A DNA stretch of 30,246 nucleotides from the NCBI GenBank assembly GCA_009930155.1, contig RZYX01000016.1, forward strand, positions 1 to 30,246. The letters run 5' to 3'. Under the pieces are notes generated by a model, which was not told the origin of the DNA, ran no database searches, and saw only the letters and a list, made by a program, of their open reading frames with translations. Source of the DNA: Clostridia bacterium. Lineage in GTDB: Bacteria; Bacillota_A; Clostridia; Oscillospirales; Acutalibacteraceae. Both the position numbers and the translations under genes were made by a program. This document shows positions 16,047 to 24,869 of this stretch, piece by piece (the first letter of the stretch is position 1; each line of letters starts with the position of its first letter).

Positions 16047-16754
16047 ATGCAAAAGCTTGAGATGTTGTATGAAGGAAAAGCAAAAAGGGTTTATCTTACA
16101 GACAATGAAGATGTATTGATTGTTGATTATAAGGATGATGCAACAGCGTTCAATGGTCTTAAAAAAGGCACAATTTATGGTAAGGGCGTAATAAACAATA
16201 AGATGTCTAACTTTATGTGCAAGATGATTGAAGAGCATGGCATTACAACTCACCTTGTTGAAGAGCTTAGCGACAGGGAAACAGCAGTAAAAAAAGTTGA
16301 AATAGTTCCTCTTGAAGTAATTGTTCGTAACAAAGCAGCAGGTTCAATGGCTAAAAGGCTTGGACTTGAAGAAGGCTTGAAGCTCCTTTGTCCAGTAGTT
16401 GAGTTTTCATACAAGGATGATAGCCTTGGTGACCCAATGATAAATGATTCTCATGCTCTTGCATGTGGTTTTGCAACTCAAGATGAGATTGATAAAATCA
16501 AGGCAATGGCACTCAAGATAAATGATATACTTAAAGCATACCTAGAAACAAAGAATGTTGAGCTTATTGACTTTAAGCTTGAGTTCGGTCGCTTTAAGGG
16601 CGAAATAATATTGGCAGACGAAATTTCTCCAGACACTTGTCGTTTCTGGGATATAGATACACACGAGAAGCTTGACAAGGACCGTTTCCGCAGAGATATG
16701 GGCAGCGTTGAAGAAGCTTATGAGGAAATGGCAAAGAGATTGGGACTTAAATAA
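16047..16754 (+). CDS. purC: Phosphoribosylaminoimidazole-succinocarboxamide synthase
   Basis: PurC joins CAIR and aspartate, using ATP, to give SAICAR in purine synthesis. The 235-aa length is typical of the bacterial single-domain enzyme. Motifs are YEGKAKRVY (about 8-16), [47 protein letters not shown], and [22 protein letters not shown], followed by RFWD. The ATG at 16047 is chosen because GGAGG at 16034-16038 is its ribosome binding site; the frame also opens at a TTG at 16032 that overlaps that site. purF follows after 45 bases. Confidence 0.97.
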   Translation: MQKLEMLYEGKAKRVYLTDNEDVLIVDYKDDATAFNGLKKGTIYGKGVINNKMSNFMCKMIEEHGITTHLVEELSDRETAVKKVEIVPLEVIVRNKAAGSMAKRLGLEEGLKLLCPVVEFSYKDDSLGDPMINDSHALACGFATQDEIDKIKAMALKINDILKAYLETKNVELIDFKLEFGRFKGEIILADEISPDTCRFWDIDTHEKLDKDRFRRDMGSVEEAYEEMAKRLGLK

Positions 16755-16799
16755 GTCTATTTTTAATAAGATTTTTATACTTTATTTTGAGGTGATACT

Positions 16800-18212
16800 G
16801 TGCTATACACGGACATTCCGTTTGATACATTGCACGAAGAGTGTGGAGTGTTTGGAATATACGGTGACGATTTAATAAAGCCAGCAATGGCAACATATCT
16901 AGGTCTTTATGCTTTACAGCATAGAGGTCAAGAAAGTTGCGGAATAGCGGTTAGCGACATGGGCGTTATAACAAGCTATAAGGAAATGGGGCTTGTTGGT
17001 GAGGTGTTCAATGATGACATTTTGCACTCTCTTAACGGACAAATAGCAATCGGTCACATAAGGTATTCTACCGCAGGTGAAAGTGCGGTTCAAAACTCTC
17101 AACCTCTAGTTATAGGGCATAAAAAGGGAAGAATAGCAATAGCACATAATGGTAACCTTACAAATACAGATGAAATTAGAGAAGAGCTTTCACAAAACGG
17201 AGCAATGTTTCATACCACAATAGATTCAGAGGTTATTGCTCATATAATAGCACAGGAAAGAATAAAAGCACCAAGCATTGAAGTTGCAGTACAAAGAGCA
17301 ATGAAAAGGATAGAGGGTGCTTATTCACTTGTTGTAATAAGCCCAACCAAACTTGTTGTTGCAAGGGATCCAAATGGATTTCGTCCTCTTGTGCTTGGCA
17401 AGAAAGGCAATGCTTATGTAGTGGCATCCGAAACTTGTGCACTTGATGCGGTCGGTGCTGAATTTGTTCGTGACATTGAGCCTGGCGAAGTTGTTGCAAT
17501 TAACTCTAATGGTGTAACAAGCTTTAAAGAAAATTGTAGTGGCAAGAGGAGTATATGTATTTTTGAATACATTTATTTTGCAAGGCCTGACAGTGTTATT
17601 GACGGTATATCAGTTCACACATCAAGGCTTAAAGCGGGTCAGTTGCTTGCAAACCAAAACCCAGTTGATGCAGACCTTGTAATCGGTGTACCCGATTCTG
17701 GGCTTGATGCTGCAATTGGTTATGCAAACGAAAGTGGAATACCATATGGTATTGGTTTTACACGCAACAACTATGTTGGAAGAACCTTTATAAAGCCTAC
17801 ACAAAGTGAACGAATGACAAGTATCGGAATAAAGCTTAATGTGCTTAGAAACGCAGTTGAAGGGAAACGCATAATAATGGTTGATGACTCTATAGTAAGA
17901 GGCTCTACCAGTGCAAACATTATAAGGGCACTTAAAAATGCGGGTGCAACAGAGGTTCATGTTCGTATAAGTTCGCCAACACTTCATTATCCCTGCTATT
18001 TTGGAACAGACATTCCAACTCGTGATGAACTTACTTCCAACCATAATTCAGTTGAGCAACTTTGCAAGCTTATTGGAGCAGATAGCCTGAGCTTTTTAAG
18101 CAAAGATTCTCTTGGAGAGCTTATAAATACAAAAGAAAAAACATATTGTGATGCTTGCTTTACAGGTAATTATCCAATAGAGATAAAGAAAGGAGTGACC
18201 GAAGATGACTAA
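16800..18212 (+). CDS. purF: Amidophosphoribosyltransferase
   Basis: PurF makes phosphoribosylamine from PRPP and glutamine, the committed step of purine synthesis. The 470-aa product starts at a GTG with GAGG upstream. It carries a short propeptide ending HEE before C15 (HEECGVFGI), the nucleophile exposed by self-cleavage, so it is the Bacillus-type enzyme. The PRPP-binding motif MVDDSIVRGST lies at about 360-370. Cysteines C253, C399, C450 and C453 are at the positions expected for the oxygen-sensitive 4Fe-4S cluster. The stop overlaps the purB start by 8 bases, suggesting coupled translation. Confidence 0.97.
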   Translation: MLYTDIPFDTLHEECGVFGIYGDDLIKPAMATYLGLYALQHRGQESCGIAVSDMGVITSYKEMGLVGEVFNDDILHSLNGQIAIGHIRYSTAGESAVQNSQPLVIGHKKGRIAIAHNGNLTNTDEIREELSQNGAMFHTTIDSEVIAHIIAQERIKAPSIEVAVQRAMKRIEGAYSLVVISPTKLVVARDPNGFRPLVLGKKGNAYVVASETCALDAVGAEFVRDIEPGEVVAINSNGVTSFKENCSGKRSICIFEYIYFARPDSVIDGISVHTSRLKAGQLLANQNPVDADLVIGVPDSGLDAAIGYANESGIPYGIGFTRNNYVGRTFIKPTQSERMTSIGIKLNVLRNAVEGKRIIMVDDSIVRGSTSANIIRALKNAGATEVHVRISSPTLHYPCYFGTDIPTRDELTSNHNSVEQLCKLIGADSLSFLSKDSLGELINTKEKTYCDACFTGNYPIEIKKGVTEDD

Positions 18213-19638
18213 GGATATTTATGAAAGTCCTCTTAATTCACGATATTCAAGCACAGAAATGAAATACATCTTCTCACCCGATTTCAAATTCAGAACATGG
18301 AGAAAGTTATGGATTGCTCTTGCAGAAACAGAGCAGGAACTTGGGCTTAATATTACAGATGAGCAGATTGAAGAGCTTAAAGCATACAAGGATGATATTA
18401 ATTATGAAGTAGCGGCAGAGCGTGAAAAGCTTGTGAGACATGATGTTATGGCACATGTTTATGCATATGGTGAGCAGTGCCCAAAAGCAAAGCCAATAAT
18501 TCATCTTGGAGCAACTTCTTGTTATGTTGGAGATAATACAGATATAATAACAATGACACAGGGATTGAGTCTTGTTCAAAAAAAGATGGTAAATCTTTTG
18601 GACAGGCTTTCACAGTTTGCTGTAGAGTATAAGGAAATGCCTTGTCTTGGCTTTACACATTTTCAGCCTGCACAACCAACAACGGTTGGCAAAAGAGCAA
18701 GTCTTTGGCTTCAAGATTTGATGATGGATTTTTCAGCAATCGAATATCAAATTAGTTGCATGAAATTGCTTGGCTCAAAGGGAACAACAGGAACACAGGC
18801 AAGTTTTATGGAACTTTTTGATGGCGACACTGAAAAGATAAAGCAAATTGATAAAAAAATTGCAAGCAAAATGGGATTTGCAGATTTCTTCGCTGTTTCA
18901 GGGCAAACATATCCAAGAAAACTTGATGCACAGGTGCTTGCAACACTTAGCGGGATTGCACAGTCAGCATCAAAATTTTCTAATGATTTGCGTCTTCTTC
19001 AGCATCTTAAAGAGGTTGAAGAGCCATTTGAAAAGAGCCAAATCGGTTCATCAGCAATGGCATATAAGCGTAACCCAATGAGAAGCGAAAGAATAACATC
19101 ACTTGCAAGATATGTTATTGCAGATTCACTTAATCCAGCAATGACAGCGTCTACACAGTGGTTTGAAAGAACTCTGGACGATTCTGCAAACAAGAGAATA
19201 AGCGTTGCAGAGGCGTTCCTTGCTATTGATGCAATTTTGGAACTTTATATAAATGTTGTAACAGGTCTTGTGGTTTATCCAAGGATTATTGAAAAGCATT
19301 TGATGGAAGAACTTCCCTTTATGGCAACTGAAAACATTATGATGACAGCTGTTAAAAAAGGTGGAGACAGACAAGAACTGCATGAGAAAATCCGAGTTCA
19401 TTCAATGGATGCGGGTAGGGTTGTTAAAGAGCAAGGTGGAAAAAATGATTTGCTCGAAAGGATTGCAGCAGATGATTCCTTTGGCTTGACACTTGAGGAA
19501 TTACAAGCAGTTATGCAACCATCAAACTTTGTTGGCAGAGCACCACAGCAGACACAGGAGTTTGTGGATGAACAAATCAAGCCAATATTGGAAAAGTACG
19601 ATCATCTTATTGGTATAGATGTTGAAATAAATGTTTAA
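18205..19638 (+). CDS. purB: Adenylosuccinate lyase
   Basis: PurB acts twice in purine synthesis, releasing fumarate from SAICAR and from adenylosuccinate. The 477-aa product is longer than the roughly 430-aa Bacillus enzyme. It resembles the longer clade that includes animal enzymes, with the start PLNSRYSSTEMKYIFSPD. It has HLGATSCYVGDNTD (about 96-109), FTHFQPAQPTTVGKR, and the superfamily signature GSSAMAYKRNPMRSERI at 281-297 with the catalytic serine in its flexible loop. Its AAAGGAGTG ribosome binding site sits inside the end of purF. purA follows after 37 bases. Confidence 0.96.
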   Translation: MTKDIYESPLNSRYSSTEMKYIFSPDFKFRTWRKLWIALAETEQELGLNITDEQIEELKAYKDDINYEVAAEREKLVRHDVMAHVYAYGEQCPKAKPIIHLGATSCYVGDNTDIITMTQGLSLVQKKMVNLLDRLSQFAVEYKEMPCLGFTHFQPAQPTTVGKRASLWLQDLMMDFSAIEYQISCMKLLGSKGTTGTQASFMELFDGDTEKIKQIDKKIASKMGFADFFAVSGQTYPRKLDAQVLATLSGIAQSASKFSNDLRLLQHLKEVEEPFEKSQIGSSAMAYKRNPMRSERITSLARYVIADSLNPAMTASTQWFERTLDDSANKRISVAEAFLAIDAILELYINVVTGLVVYPRIIEKHLMEELPFMATENIMMTAVKKGGDRQELHEKIRVHSMDAGRVVKEQGGKNDLLERIAADDSFGLTLEELQAVMQPSNFVGRAPQQTQEFVDEQIKPILEKYDHLIGIDVEINV

Positions 19639-19675
19639 TTGCATTAGCGTGCAAAATTATTCGGAGGTGCTTTAA

Positions 19676-20950
19676 TTGGTTAGAGCAATTGTAGGAGCAA
19701 ACTGGGGAGACGAAGGCAAGGGTAAAATTACAGATATGTATGCCACTTCGTCAGATATTGTTATTCGCTTTCAAGGCGGTGCAAATGCAGGACATACTAT
19801 AATAAATGAATATGGTAAGTTTGCACTTCACCTTATGCCTTCAGGTATTTGCAACGCAAACACTGTAAACATTATTGGAAACGGTGTAGCACTTGATGTT
19901 AATAAGTTTATAGCTGAACTTAACACAGTAATTGCAAAAGGTGTTCCAATACCTAAGATTTTGATTTCTGAGCGTGCACAAATTGTAATGCCATATCATG
20001 TTGACCTTGATGTATATGAGGAAGAGCGTTTAGGGGACAAGAAGTTTGGCTCTACAAAATCTGGCATTGCTCCATTTTATTCAGATAAATATGCAAAAGT
20101 GGGTTTCCAAGTTTGCGAACTTTATGATGATGAATATCTTAAGAACAAGATTGAACATATTTGTGAGGTTAAGAATCTTCTTTTAGAGCATGTGTACCAC
20201 AAGCCACCAATTGATACAGCAGAGCTTTATAAGACTCTTGTTGAATATAGAGAGAGTATTAGACCTTATGTTGCAGATACTACAACTTTTGTTCGCAATG
20301 CAATAAAAGAGGGTAAAACAATATTGCTTGAAGGTCAGCTTGGTTCACTTCGCGATCCTGATGCAGGCATTTATCCAATGGTTACATCATCGTCAACACT
20401 TGCAGGATATGGCACAGTAGGCGCAGGTATTCCACCTTACGAGATTAAGGATATTGTTGCTGTTACAAAGGCTTATTCAAGTTGTGTAGGCACAGGTGAG
20501 TTTGTAAGTGAAATTTTTGGCGATGAAGCACAAGAAATGCGTATCCATGGTGGAGATGCTGGTGAATTTGGTGCAACAACAGGCAGACCAAGAAGAATGG
20601 GCTGGTTTGACTGCGTTGCAACTCGTTATGGCTGTGCAGCACAAGGTGCAACACAGGCAGTTCTTACCGCACTTGATTGCCTTTCATATCTTGAGGAAAT
20701 CAAGATATGTACAGGTTATGAGATTAATGGAGAAATAGTAAAGGATTTTCCTGTAACTCCAAAGCTTGCAAATGCAAAACCAATTCTCGTAACACTTAAG
20801 GGTTGGCATACAGACATAAGAGGAATAAAAGATTTTGACAAACTTCCTATAGAAACACAGGAGTATGTTAAGTTTATTGAAAAAGAAATAATGGTACCGA
20901 TTAAAATGGTTTCTAATGGACCTAAGAGGGACGAAATAATAATCAGATAA
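19676..20950 (+). CDS. purA: Adenylosuccinate synthetase
   Basis: PurA uses GTP to join IMP and aspartate, the first of two steps from IMP to AMP; PurB, encoded just upstream, does the second. The start is a TTG at 19676, fixed by GGAGG at 19663-19667 and by the family start VRAIVGANWGDEGKGK. The 424-aa product has the P-loop-like GDEGKGK at 11-17 with the catalytic aspartate D12, H40 in NAGHTI, and GTTGRPRRMGWFD. Typical enzymes have 425-430 residues, so it is complete. guaA starts 18 bases later. Confidence 0.96.
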   Translation: MVRAIVGANWGDEGKGKITDMYATSSDIVIRFQGGANAGHTIINEYGKFALHLMPSGICNANTVNIIGNGVALDVNKFIAELNTVIAKGVPIPKILISERAQIVMPYHVDLDVYEEERLGDKKFGSTKSGIAPFYSDKYAKVGFQVCELYDDEYLKNKIEHICEVKNLLLEHVYHKPPIDTAELYKTLVEYRESIRPYVADTTTFVRNAIKEGKTILLEGQLGSLRDPDAGIYPMVTSSSTLAGYGTVGAGIPPYEIKDIVAVTKAYSSCVGTGEFVSEIFGDEAQEMRIHGGDAGEFGATTGRPRRMGWFDCVATRYGCAAQGATQAVLTALDCLSYLEEIKICTGYEINGEIVKDFPVTPKLANAKPILVTLKGWHTDIRGIKDFDKLPIETQEYVKFIEKEIMVPIKMVSNGPKRDEIIIR

Positions 20951-20968
20951 CAAGGGGTTTTCTATTAT

Positions 20969-22501
20969 ATGTATGAGTCAATATTGGTACTTGACTTTGG
21001 TGGGCAATATAACCAACTTATTGCACGCAGAGTAAGAGAGCAAAATGTCTATGCAGAGGTTTTGCCATATACAACACCTATAGAAAAAATCAAAGCAAAT
21101 GGATATAAAGGCATAATTTTTACAGGTGGTCCCAATAGTGTGTATGATGAACAATCTCCACGCTATACTGCAGATATTTTAAATATGGGTGTTCCTGTGC
21201 TTGGAATATGTTATGGAGCACAGCTTATTTCCTTTATGGAACACGGCAAAATCAGCAGTGCAGAAAACAATAGTGAGTATGGCAATGTTAATATCAAAAT
21301 AACACAGAGCAAACTTTTTAAAGATGTTCCATCAGATATTAATTGTTGGATGAGCCATACTGACTATATAAGCGAAGTTCCAAACGGATACAATGTAAAG
21401 GCGATAACAGCTGCTTGCCCTTGTGCCGCAATGGAAAATGAGCAAAAAAATATATATGCGGTTCAGTTTCATCCAGAGGTAACACACACCCAGTACGGAA
21501 CGCAAATGCTTAAAAACTTCTTGTTTGATATTTGCGGTTGCACTGGTGACTGGGTTATGACAGATTTTGTACAACGTTCTATTGAGAAATATAAGAAAGA
21601 GCTTGGAGATAGCCGAGTTCTTTGTGCACTTTCTGGTGGAGTGGATAGCTCTGTTGCTGCAGTTATGCTTCACAAGGCAATCGGAAAAAACTTAACCTGC
21701 ATATTTGTTGACCATGGACTTCTTCGTAAAGATGAAGGCGATACAGTAGAAAGAGTTTTCAAACAGCAGTTTGATATGAATATTATCCGAGTCAATGTTG
21801 AAGAGAGATTTTTAACTAAGCTTGCAGGAGTTTCAGAGCCTGAGAAAAAGCGTAAAATTATAGGCGAGGAATTTATTAGAATTTTTGAGCAGGAGTCCAT
21901 AAAGCTTGGTAAAATGGATTATCTAGTTCAGGGCACAATCTACCCAGATGTTATCGAGAGCGGTACTGGAAATGCGTCCCTAATAAAGAGCCACCATAAT
22001 GTTGGCGGGCTTCCAGAAGATATTGATTTTAAGGGTATCATCGAGCCACTTCGTGATTTATTTAAGGATGAAGTAAGAAAAGCAGGCATAGAGCTTGGTA
22101 TTCCAGAAAAACTTGTTTGGCGTCAACCGTTTCCTGGACCTGGTCTTGCGATTAGAATAATGGGCGACATAACCAAGGAAAAGCTCGATATTCTTCGTGA
22201 GGCAGATGCAATATTTAGAGAAGAAATTGTAAATGCAGGGCTGGACAAAGAAATTAGTCAGTATTTTGCAGTTTTAACAAATATAAAAAGTGTTGGAGTT
22301 ATGGGTGATGCAAGAACTTATGACTACACTGTTGCACTTCGTGCTGTTGTGACATCTGATTTTATGACAGCAGAGTGGGCGAAAATCCCGTTTGAGGTTC
22401 TTGCAACAGCATCAAACCGCATTACAAATGAGGTTAATCAGGTTAACAGAATTGTTTATGACATAACAACAAAACCTCCTGCAACAGTTGAGTGGGAATA
22501 A
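20969..22501 (+). CDS. guaA: GMP synthase (glutamine-hydrolysing)
   Basis: GuaA aminates XMP to GMP. The 510-aa single-chain enzyme has an N-terminal class I amidotransferase (C81 in [19 protein letters not shown]), an ATP pyrophosphatase domain with the PP-loop [14 protein letters not shown] near 219-232, and the C-terminal dimerisation domain with [18 protein letters not shown] and ending [18 protein letters not shown]. Its last codons, GAGTGGGAATAA at 22490-22501, match the guaA 3'-end attachment site of several integrative elements. The gene itself is complete, which is what insertion at such a site leaves. guaB is not in the window. Confidence 0.97.
   Translation: MYESILVLDFGGQYNQLIARRVREQNVYAEVLPYTTPIEKIKANGYKGIIFTGGPNSVYDEQSPRYTADILNMGVPVLGICYGAQLISFMEHGKISSAENNSEYGNVNIKITQSKLFKDVPSDINCWMSHTDYISEVPNGYNVKAITAACPCAAMENEQKNIYAVQFHPEVTHTQYGTQMLKNFLFDICGCTGDWVMTDFVQRSIEKYKKELGDSRVLCALSGGVDSSVAAVMLHKAIGKNLTCIFVDHGLLRKDEGDTVERVFKQQFDMNIIRVNVEERFLTKLAGVSEPEKKRKIIGEEFIRIFEQESIKLGKMDYLVQGTIYPDVIESGTGNASLIKSHHNVGGLPEDIDFKGIIEPLRDLFKDEVRKAGIELGIPEKLVWRQPFPGPGLAIRIMGDITKEKLDILREADAIFREEIVNAGLDKEISQYFAVLTNIKSVGVMGDARTYDYTVALRAVVTSDFMTAEWAKIPFEVLATASNRITNEVNQVNRIVYDITTKPPATVEWE
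22490..22501 (+). other. Candidate integrative-element attachment site at the guaA 3' end
   Basis: The sequence GAGTGGGAATAA covers the last three codons and stop of guaA. The 3' end of guaA is an established integration target (for example for Tn5801-like elements), and this motif matches the core I know for it. However, the residues V-E-W-E are conserved in GuaA generally, so the motif alone proves nothing. What supports a boundary is the change in gene type and base composition right after it. No second copy and no integrase gene are in the window. Confidence 0.4.
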
Positions 22502-22520
22502 GTTTTAAGTGGTTTTGATG

Positions 22521-22566
22521 TGCCTGAAAGCCTTGATATTAGTGGGTTTTCGGGCATTTCTAATTT
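22521..22566 (+). terminator. Terminator-like hairpin after guaA
   Basis: Bases 22521-22532 (TGCCTGAAAGCC) pair with 22545-22556 (GGTTTTCGGGCA), including two wobble pairs, with a 12-base loop, then TTTCTAATTTT. It is a plausible terminator of the dapF-guaA run, though the T run is interrupted. Confidence 0.6.
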
Positions 22567-22578
22567 TGAGTTATAGCG

Positions 22579-22603
22579 AGTTGCAACACTTTTGCAACTT
22601 TTT
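22579..22603 (+). terminator. Second short hairpin with T run after guaA
   Basis: AGTTGCAA (22579-22586) and TTGCAACT (22592-22599) form an 8-bp stem with a 5-base loop, followed directly by TTTT. It may be a backup terminator; the stem has only moderate GC. Confidence 0.45.
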
Positions 22604-22701
22604 GAGTTGAGAAGTGCTTGTTTTGCCGGACGAAATAGTGACAAGTGGCTTACAAGTACACTAATAATCGATTAACAAAAGACGGACATCGATCTAATAA
22701 A

Positions 22702-22720
22702 GGTCAGTAATCGGTCAGTA
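22702..22720. repeat. Direct repeat GGTCAGTA x2, 11-bp period
   Basis: Two perfect 8-base copies separated by ATC place identical faces one helical turn apart, as in binding sites for cooperative DNA-binding proteins such as excisionases or integrase arm sites. The candidate binder could be the 74-aa HTH protein encoded at 23105, which is speculation. Confidence 0.4.
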
Positions 22721-22790
22721 GAGGATGATACCTACTTACAGGAATTTCAGCAAATCTCCAACCGGATGTATTTAAGGTGTTACCTTATGA

Positions 22791-22925
22791 ATACTTGGGA
22801 CAGCGCGCCAGAGCATCAAGCTGTCAGAGGAACAGTGGGTTGCAGAAGCGTCTAAGCCAGACAAGCGTATAAGGCAGCGGAAATCAGCGGTGAAGACATC
22901 TAAAGATTACTTAAAGAAATATTGA
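22791..22925 (+). pseudogene. Possible coding remnant, unrecognised
   Basis: This is an open frame between two stops with no credible start. The part from about 22803 reads ARQSIKLSEEQWVAEASKPD followed by a Lys/Arg-rich tail ending DYLKKY. The amino acid mix looks protein-like, but I do not recognise a family. It could equally be chance. Confidence 0.2.
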
Positions 22926-23030
22926 ACAAAAGGGTACTGCAGTCATCAAAAATGATTGTCAAACATAAACCATTAGATATAAACAACTAACGGCATACAA
23001 CTTAATACTACACAAAATACCATAAAGATA

Positions 23031-23059
23031 TTGATATTGCTTCTCTGGGATGTTATAAT
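23031..23059 (+). promoter_or_regulatory. Sigma-A type promoter of the HTH/LuxR regulator pair
   Basis: TTGATA (23031-23036) and TATAAT (23054-23059) are exactly 17 bases apart. The predicted start is near 23066, about 40 bases before the ATG at 23105. Confidence 0.7.
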
Positions 23060-23104
23060 TATCTCATACATTATTGATTAAATAGTTAAAGAGAGGTGGC
23101 ATCT

Positions 23105-23329
23105 ATGTCTGAAACATTATATAACGACAGATGGATATCTTTGCAAGACGTTTGCGACTATCTTGGTGTTAAGCGCCATACGGTTATGCGTTGGATTGAT
23201 CAGCGCGGTATGCCAGCATCCAAGGTTGGAAAACTTTGGCGTTTCAAAACCGCTGATATAGACGAATGGATCAAAAAAGGTGGAGCCTCCGATGAGCAGG
23301 AGGTTATAAATGAAAATGTTCAAGTTTAA
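23105..23329 (+). CDS. Small helix-turn-helix protein, excisionase/MerR-like fold
   Basis: The 74-aa protein is almost entirely one winged helix-turn-helix of the excisionase family: WISLQDVCDYLGVKRHTVMR (about 10-29), WIDQRGMPASKVGKLWRFK, then ADIDEWIKKG. Such proteins bind DNA as excisionases of mobile elements, as small regulators, or as specificity subunits of modification systems. The ATG at 23105 is chosen because AGAGG at 23092-23096 is well placed for it; a GTG at 23096 is in frame but overlaps that site. The gene overlaps the next by 20 bases, so the two are probably translated together. The closeness to a likely element boundary favours a mobile origin, but no integrase is adjacent, so I would call it a regulator of the cluster. 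Confidence 0.8.
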   Translation: MSETLYNDRWISLQDVCDYLGVKRHTVMRWIDQRGMPASKVGKLWRFKTADIDEWIKKGGASDEQEVINENVQV

Positions 23330-24728
23330 AGCTTTAAATACCCGTAGACTTTCTATTACCGGGTTTTCATTTCTCTTCGCTTATATTTTGTCGTTCCAGT
23401 TTGAGGGGCAGGTCCTATATAACCTGCTGGAAATGCGTGAGATAAATGCCTCTTCATACATAATGGCCGCCATGATTGCACATTTTGTGGGGCTTCTCAC
23501 CTGCGGTCTGTTCGTCAAATCTCCTGCGATTGCCAAAAGCATAATGCTCGGCGGCATGGGCGTATGCCTTGTTGCCACCGTACCCTTCTTTTTTTCGCCT
23601 ACTTCTCTATGGCTGAGCGGACTGATTGTCAGCGGATACTTTAGCGGATGTGCGGTGGCAGCATGGGGATTTTTCCTCAGGGCCTTTACTCCAAGGAACG
23701 AACGCATTAAATCCTGTGCCGACGTTCTGATTTATTCTAATTTGCTGATGATTGCAGTCAACGTGATTGCCATGAATCGCTCGTCGTTTATCGGGCTAAG
23801 TCTTACTATGCTTTGCCTTGTGATCGGTATAGTCTTCATCTGGATGCTGCCGGTGGAGAAGGAGAGTGAGCAGAACAAAGCATTTAAAAACATGACGCAT
23901 GGCGGCATTAAAAACCAACTGATATTGCTGTGTCTTTTTATCTTTATCATCACAATTAATTCTGGACTGATGTATCAGGTCATCAACCCTGCTTTTGGGC
24001 ATCTGACCGGTTTGGTTAGCTGGTATTGGGCGGTGCCATATATCGTAGCGCTCGCCATTATGCGCAACCTGCCTATGAAAGCAAAGCGTTCCAGAATTTT
24101 GTATATTGGAATGGCAATGATTATGGGATCGTTCCTCAGCTTTATGCTGCTGGGGAGAAACACCTCCGACTATCTGACTGTGGATACACTGATGCTCGGT
24201 GCTTGCGGTATTTTTGATCTGTTTTGGTGGAGCATCCTTGGAGAAATGTTGGATTATAGCGATAACCCGGCACAAACCTTTGGCTTCGGTCTTTCCGCCA
24301 ATGTATTCGGCGTCCTTTGCGGAGGCTACTTGGGAATGGCCGTAACGGCTATTGGGCTTCCAAGTGCGGAGGTTGCGGTGATTGCCCTGACGGTAGTATG
24401 CGTTACATTGGTTATGCTGCCGCCGCTGAACAACCAGCTTGTTTTACTGCTGAAAAGCCATGCTTATCTTGCTGCTTATGACAATATGAGCCAGTCACAG
24501 CAAACGGATATTGTATGTCAGGTCAAAACCCTTGATCCGCTGACTGTGCGGGAACAGGAAGTGTTGCAGTTAATTCTTTCCGGAAAATCTAATCTTGAAA
24601 TAGCGGGAGCTTTGTTTATCAGCGAAAATACCGTTAAAACACACGCAAAAAGTATTTTTTCAAAATATGATGTTTCAAGCCGTGCGGAACTCATCAGCAC
24701 CCTACTAAAAAACCAAACGGTTAGATGA
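23310..24728 (+). CDS. Membrane-embedded LuxR-family regulator (12-TM MFS-like domain plus HTH)
   Basis: The 472-aa product joins about 12 hydrophobic segments (residues about 15-385), with a transporter-like layout of two six-helix halves split by a charged loop near 178-197, to a C-terminal LuxR-type helix-turn-helix (about 408-467: LTVREQEVLQLILSGKSNLE, then IAGALFISENTVKTHAKSIF). Such fusions are known mainly from gut Actinobacteria such as Eggerthella and relatives, and from some Firmicutes. They are thought to sense a ligand with the membrane part and bind promoters while still in the membrane. There is no receiver domain. GGAGG at about 23300 precedes the ATG inside the upstream gene. 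It is likely the regulator of the following membrane cluster. Third codon positions are clearly richer in G/C than in the pur genes. Confidence 0.85.
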   Translation: MKMFKFKALNTRRLSITGFSFLFAYILSFQFEGQVLYNLLEMREINASSYIMAAMIAHFVGLLTCGLFVKSPAIAKSIMLGGMGVCLVATVPFFFSPTSLWLSGLIVSGYFSGCAVAAWGFFLRAFTPRNERIKSCADVLIYSNLLMIAVNVIAMNRSSFIGLSLTMLCLVIGIVFIWMLPVEKESEQNKAFKNMTHGGIKNQLILLCLFIFIITINSGLMYQVINPAFGHLTGLVSWYWAVPYIVALAIMRNLPMKAKRSRILYIGMAMIMGSFLSFMLLGRNTSDYLTVDTLMLGACGIFDLFWWSILGEMLDYSDNPAQTFGFGLSANVFGVLCGGYLGMAVTAIGLPSAEVAVIALTVVCVTLVMLPPLNNQLVLLLKSHAYLAAYDNMSQSQQTDIVCQVKTLDPLTVREQEVLQLILSGKSNLEIAGALFISENTVKTHAKSIFSKYDVSSRAELISTLLKNQTVR

Positions 24729-24757
24729 TGCATAAAACCGTATAAATACTGGGTTTA

Positions 24758-24795
24758 AACAGCCTCTCACCCTTTTGGGTGAGGGGCTGTTTTCG
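24758..24795 (+). terminator. Strong terminator after the LuxR-type regulator
   Basis: AACAGCCTCTCACCC (24758-24772) pairs with GGGTGAGGGGCTGTT (24777-24791), 15 pairs with one G-T wobble and a TTTT loop, then a short T run. It separates the regulator pair from the membrane cluster, so the latter needs its own promoter in the next 75 bases. Only weak candidates are seen there (such as TTTAGA-16-CATACT). Confidence 0.85.
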
Positions 24796-24869
24796 TAAAA
24801 TCATACTTTAGAATGATGTTTTTTCAGGCATACTTCGCTAAACTATATGATGAAGGAGGGATGGTGCAA

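Larger units (their letters stand above)
22604..23030. other. Gene-poor junction region downstream of guaA
   Basis: No intact gene is recognised here. It contains a tandem pair of GGTCAGTA at 22702-22709 and 22713-22720 (11-base period), a small palindrome TAAGGT-gtt-ACCTTA at 22773-22787, and an open stretch of 44 codons at 22791-22925 that ends in a stop. Its charged, helical-looking end (KLSEEQWVAEASKPDKRIRQ, then a basic tail) could be the remnant of a broken gene. There is no start codon with a ribosome binding site for it. The middle part is more GC-rich than the flanks. Confidence 0.35.

Noticed and set aside
23105..23329. Calling the small HTH gene an excisionase (xis)
   Set aside because: The fold fits, but no integrase is adjacent and it overlaps a LuxR-type regulator, so a transcription factor role is at least as likely.
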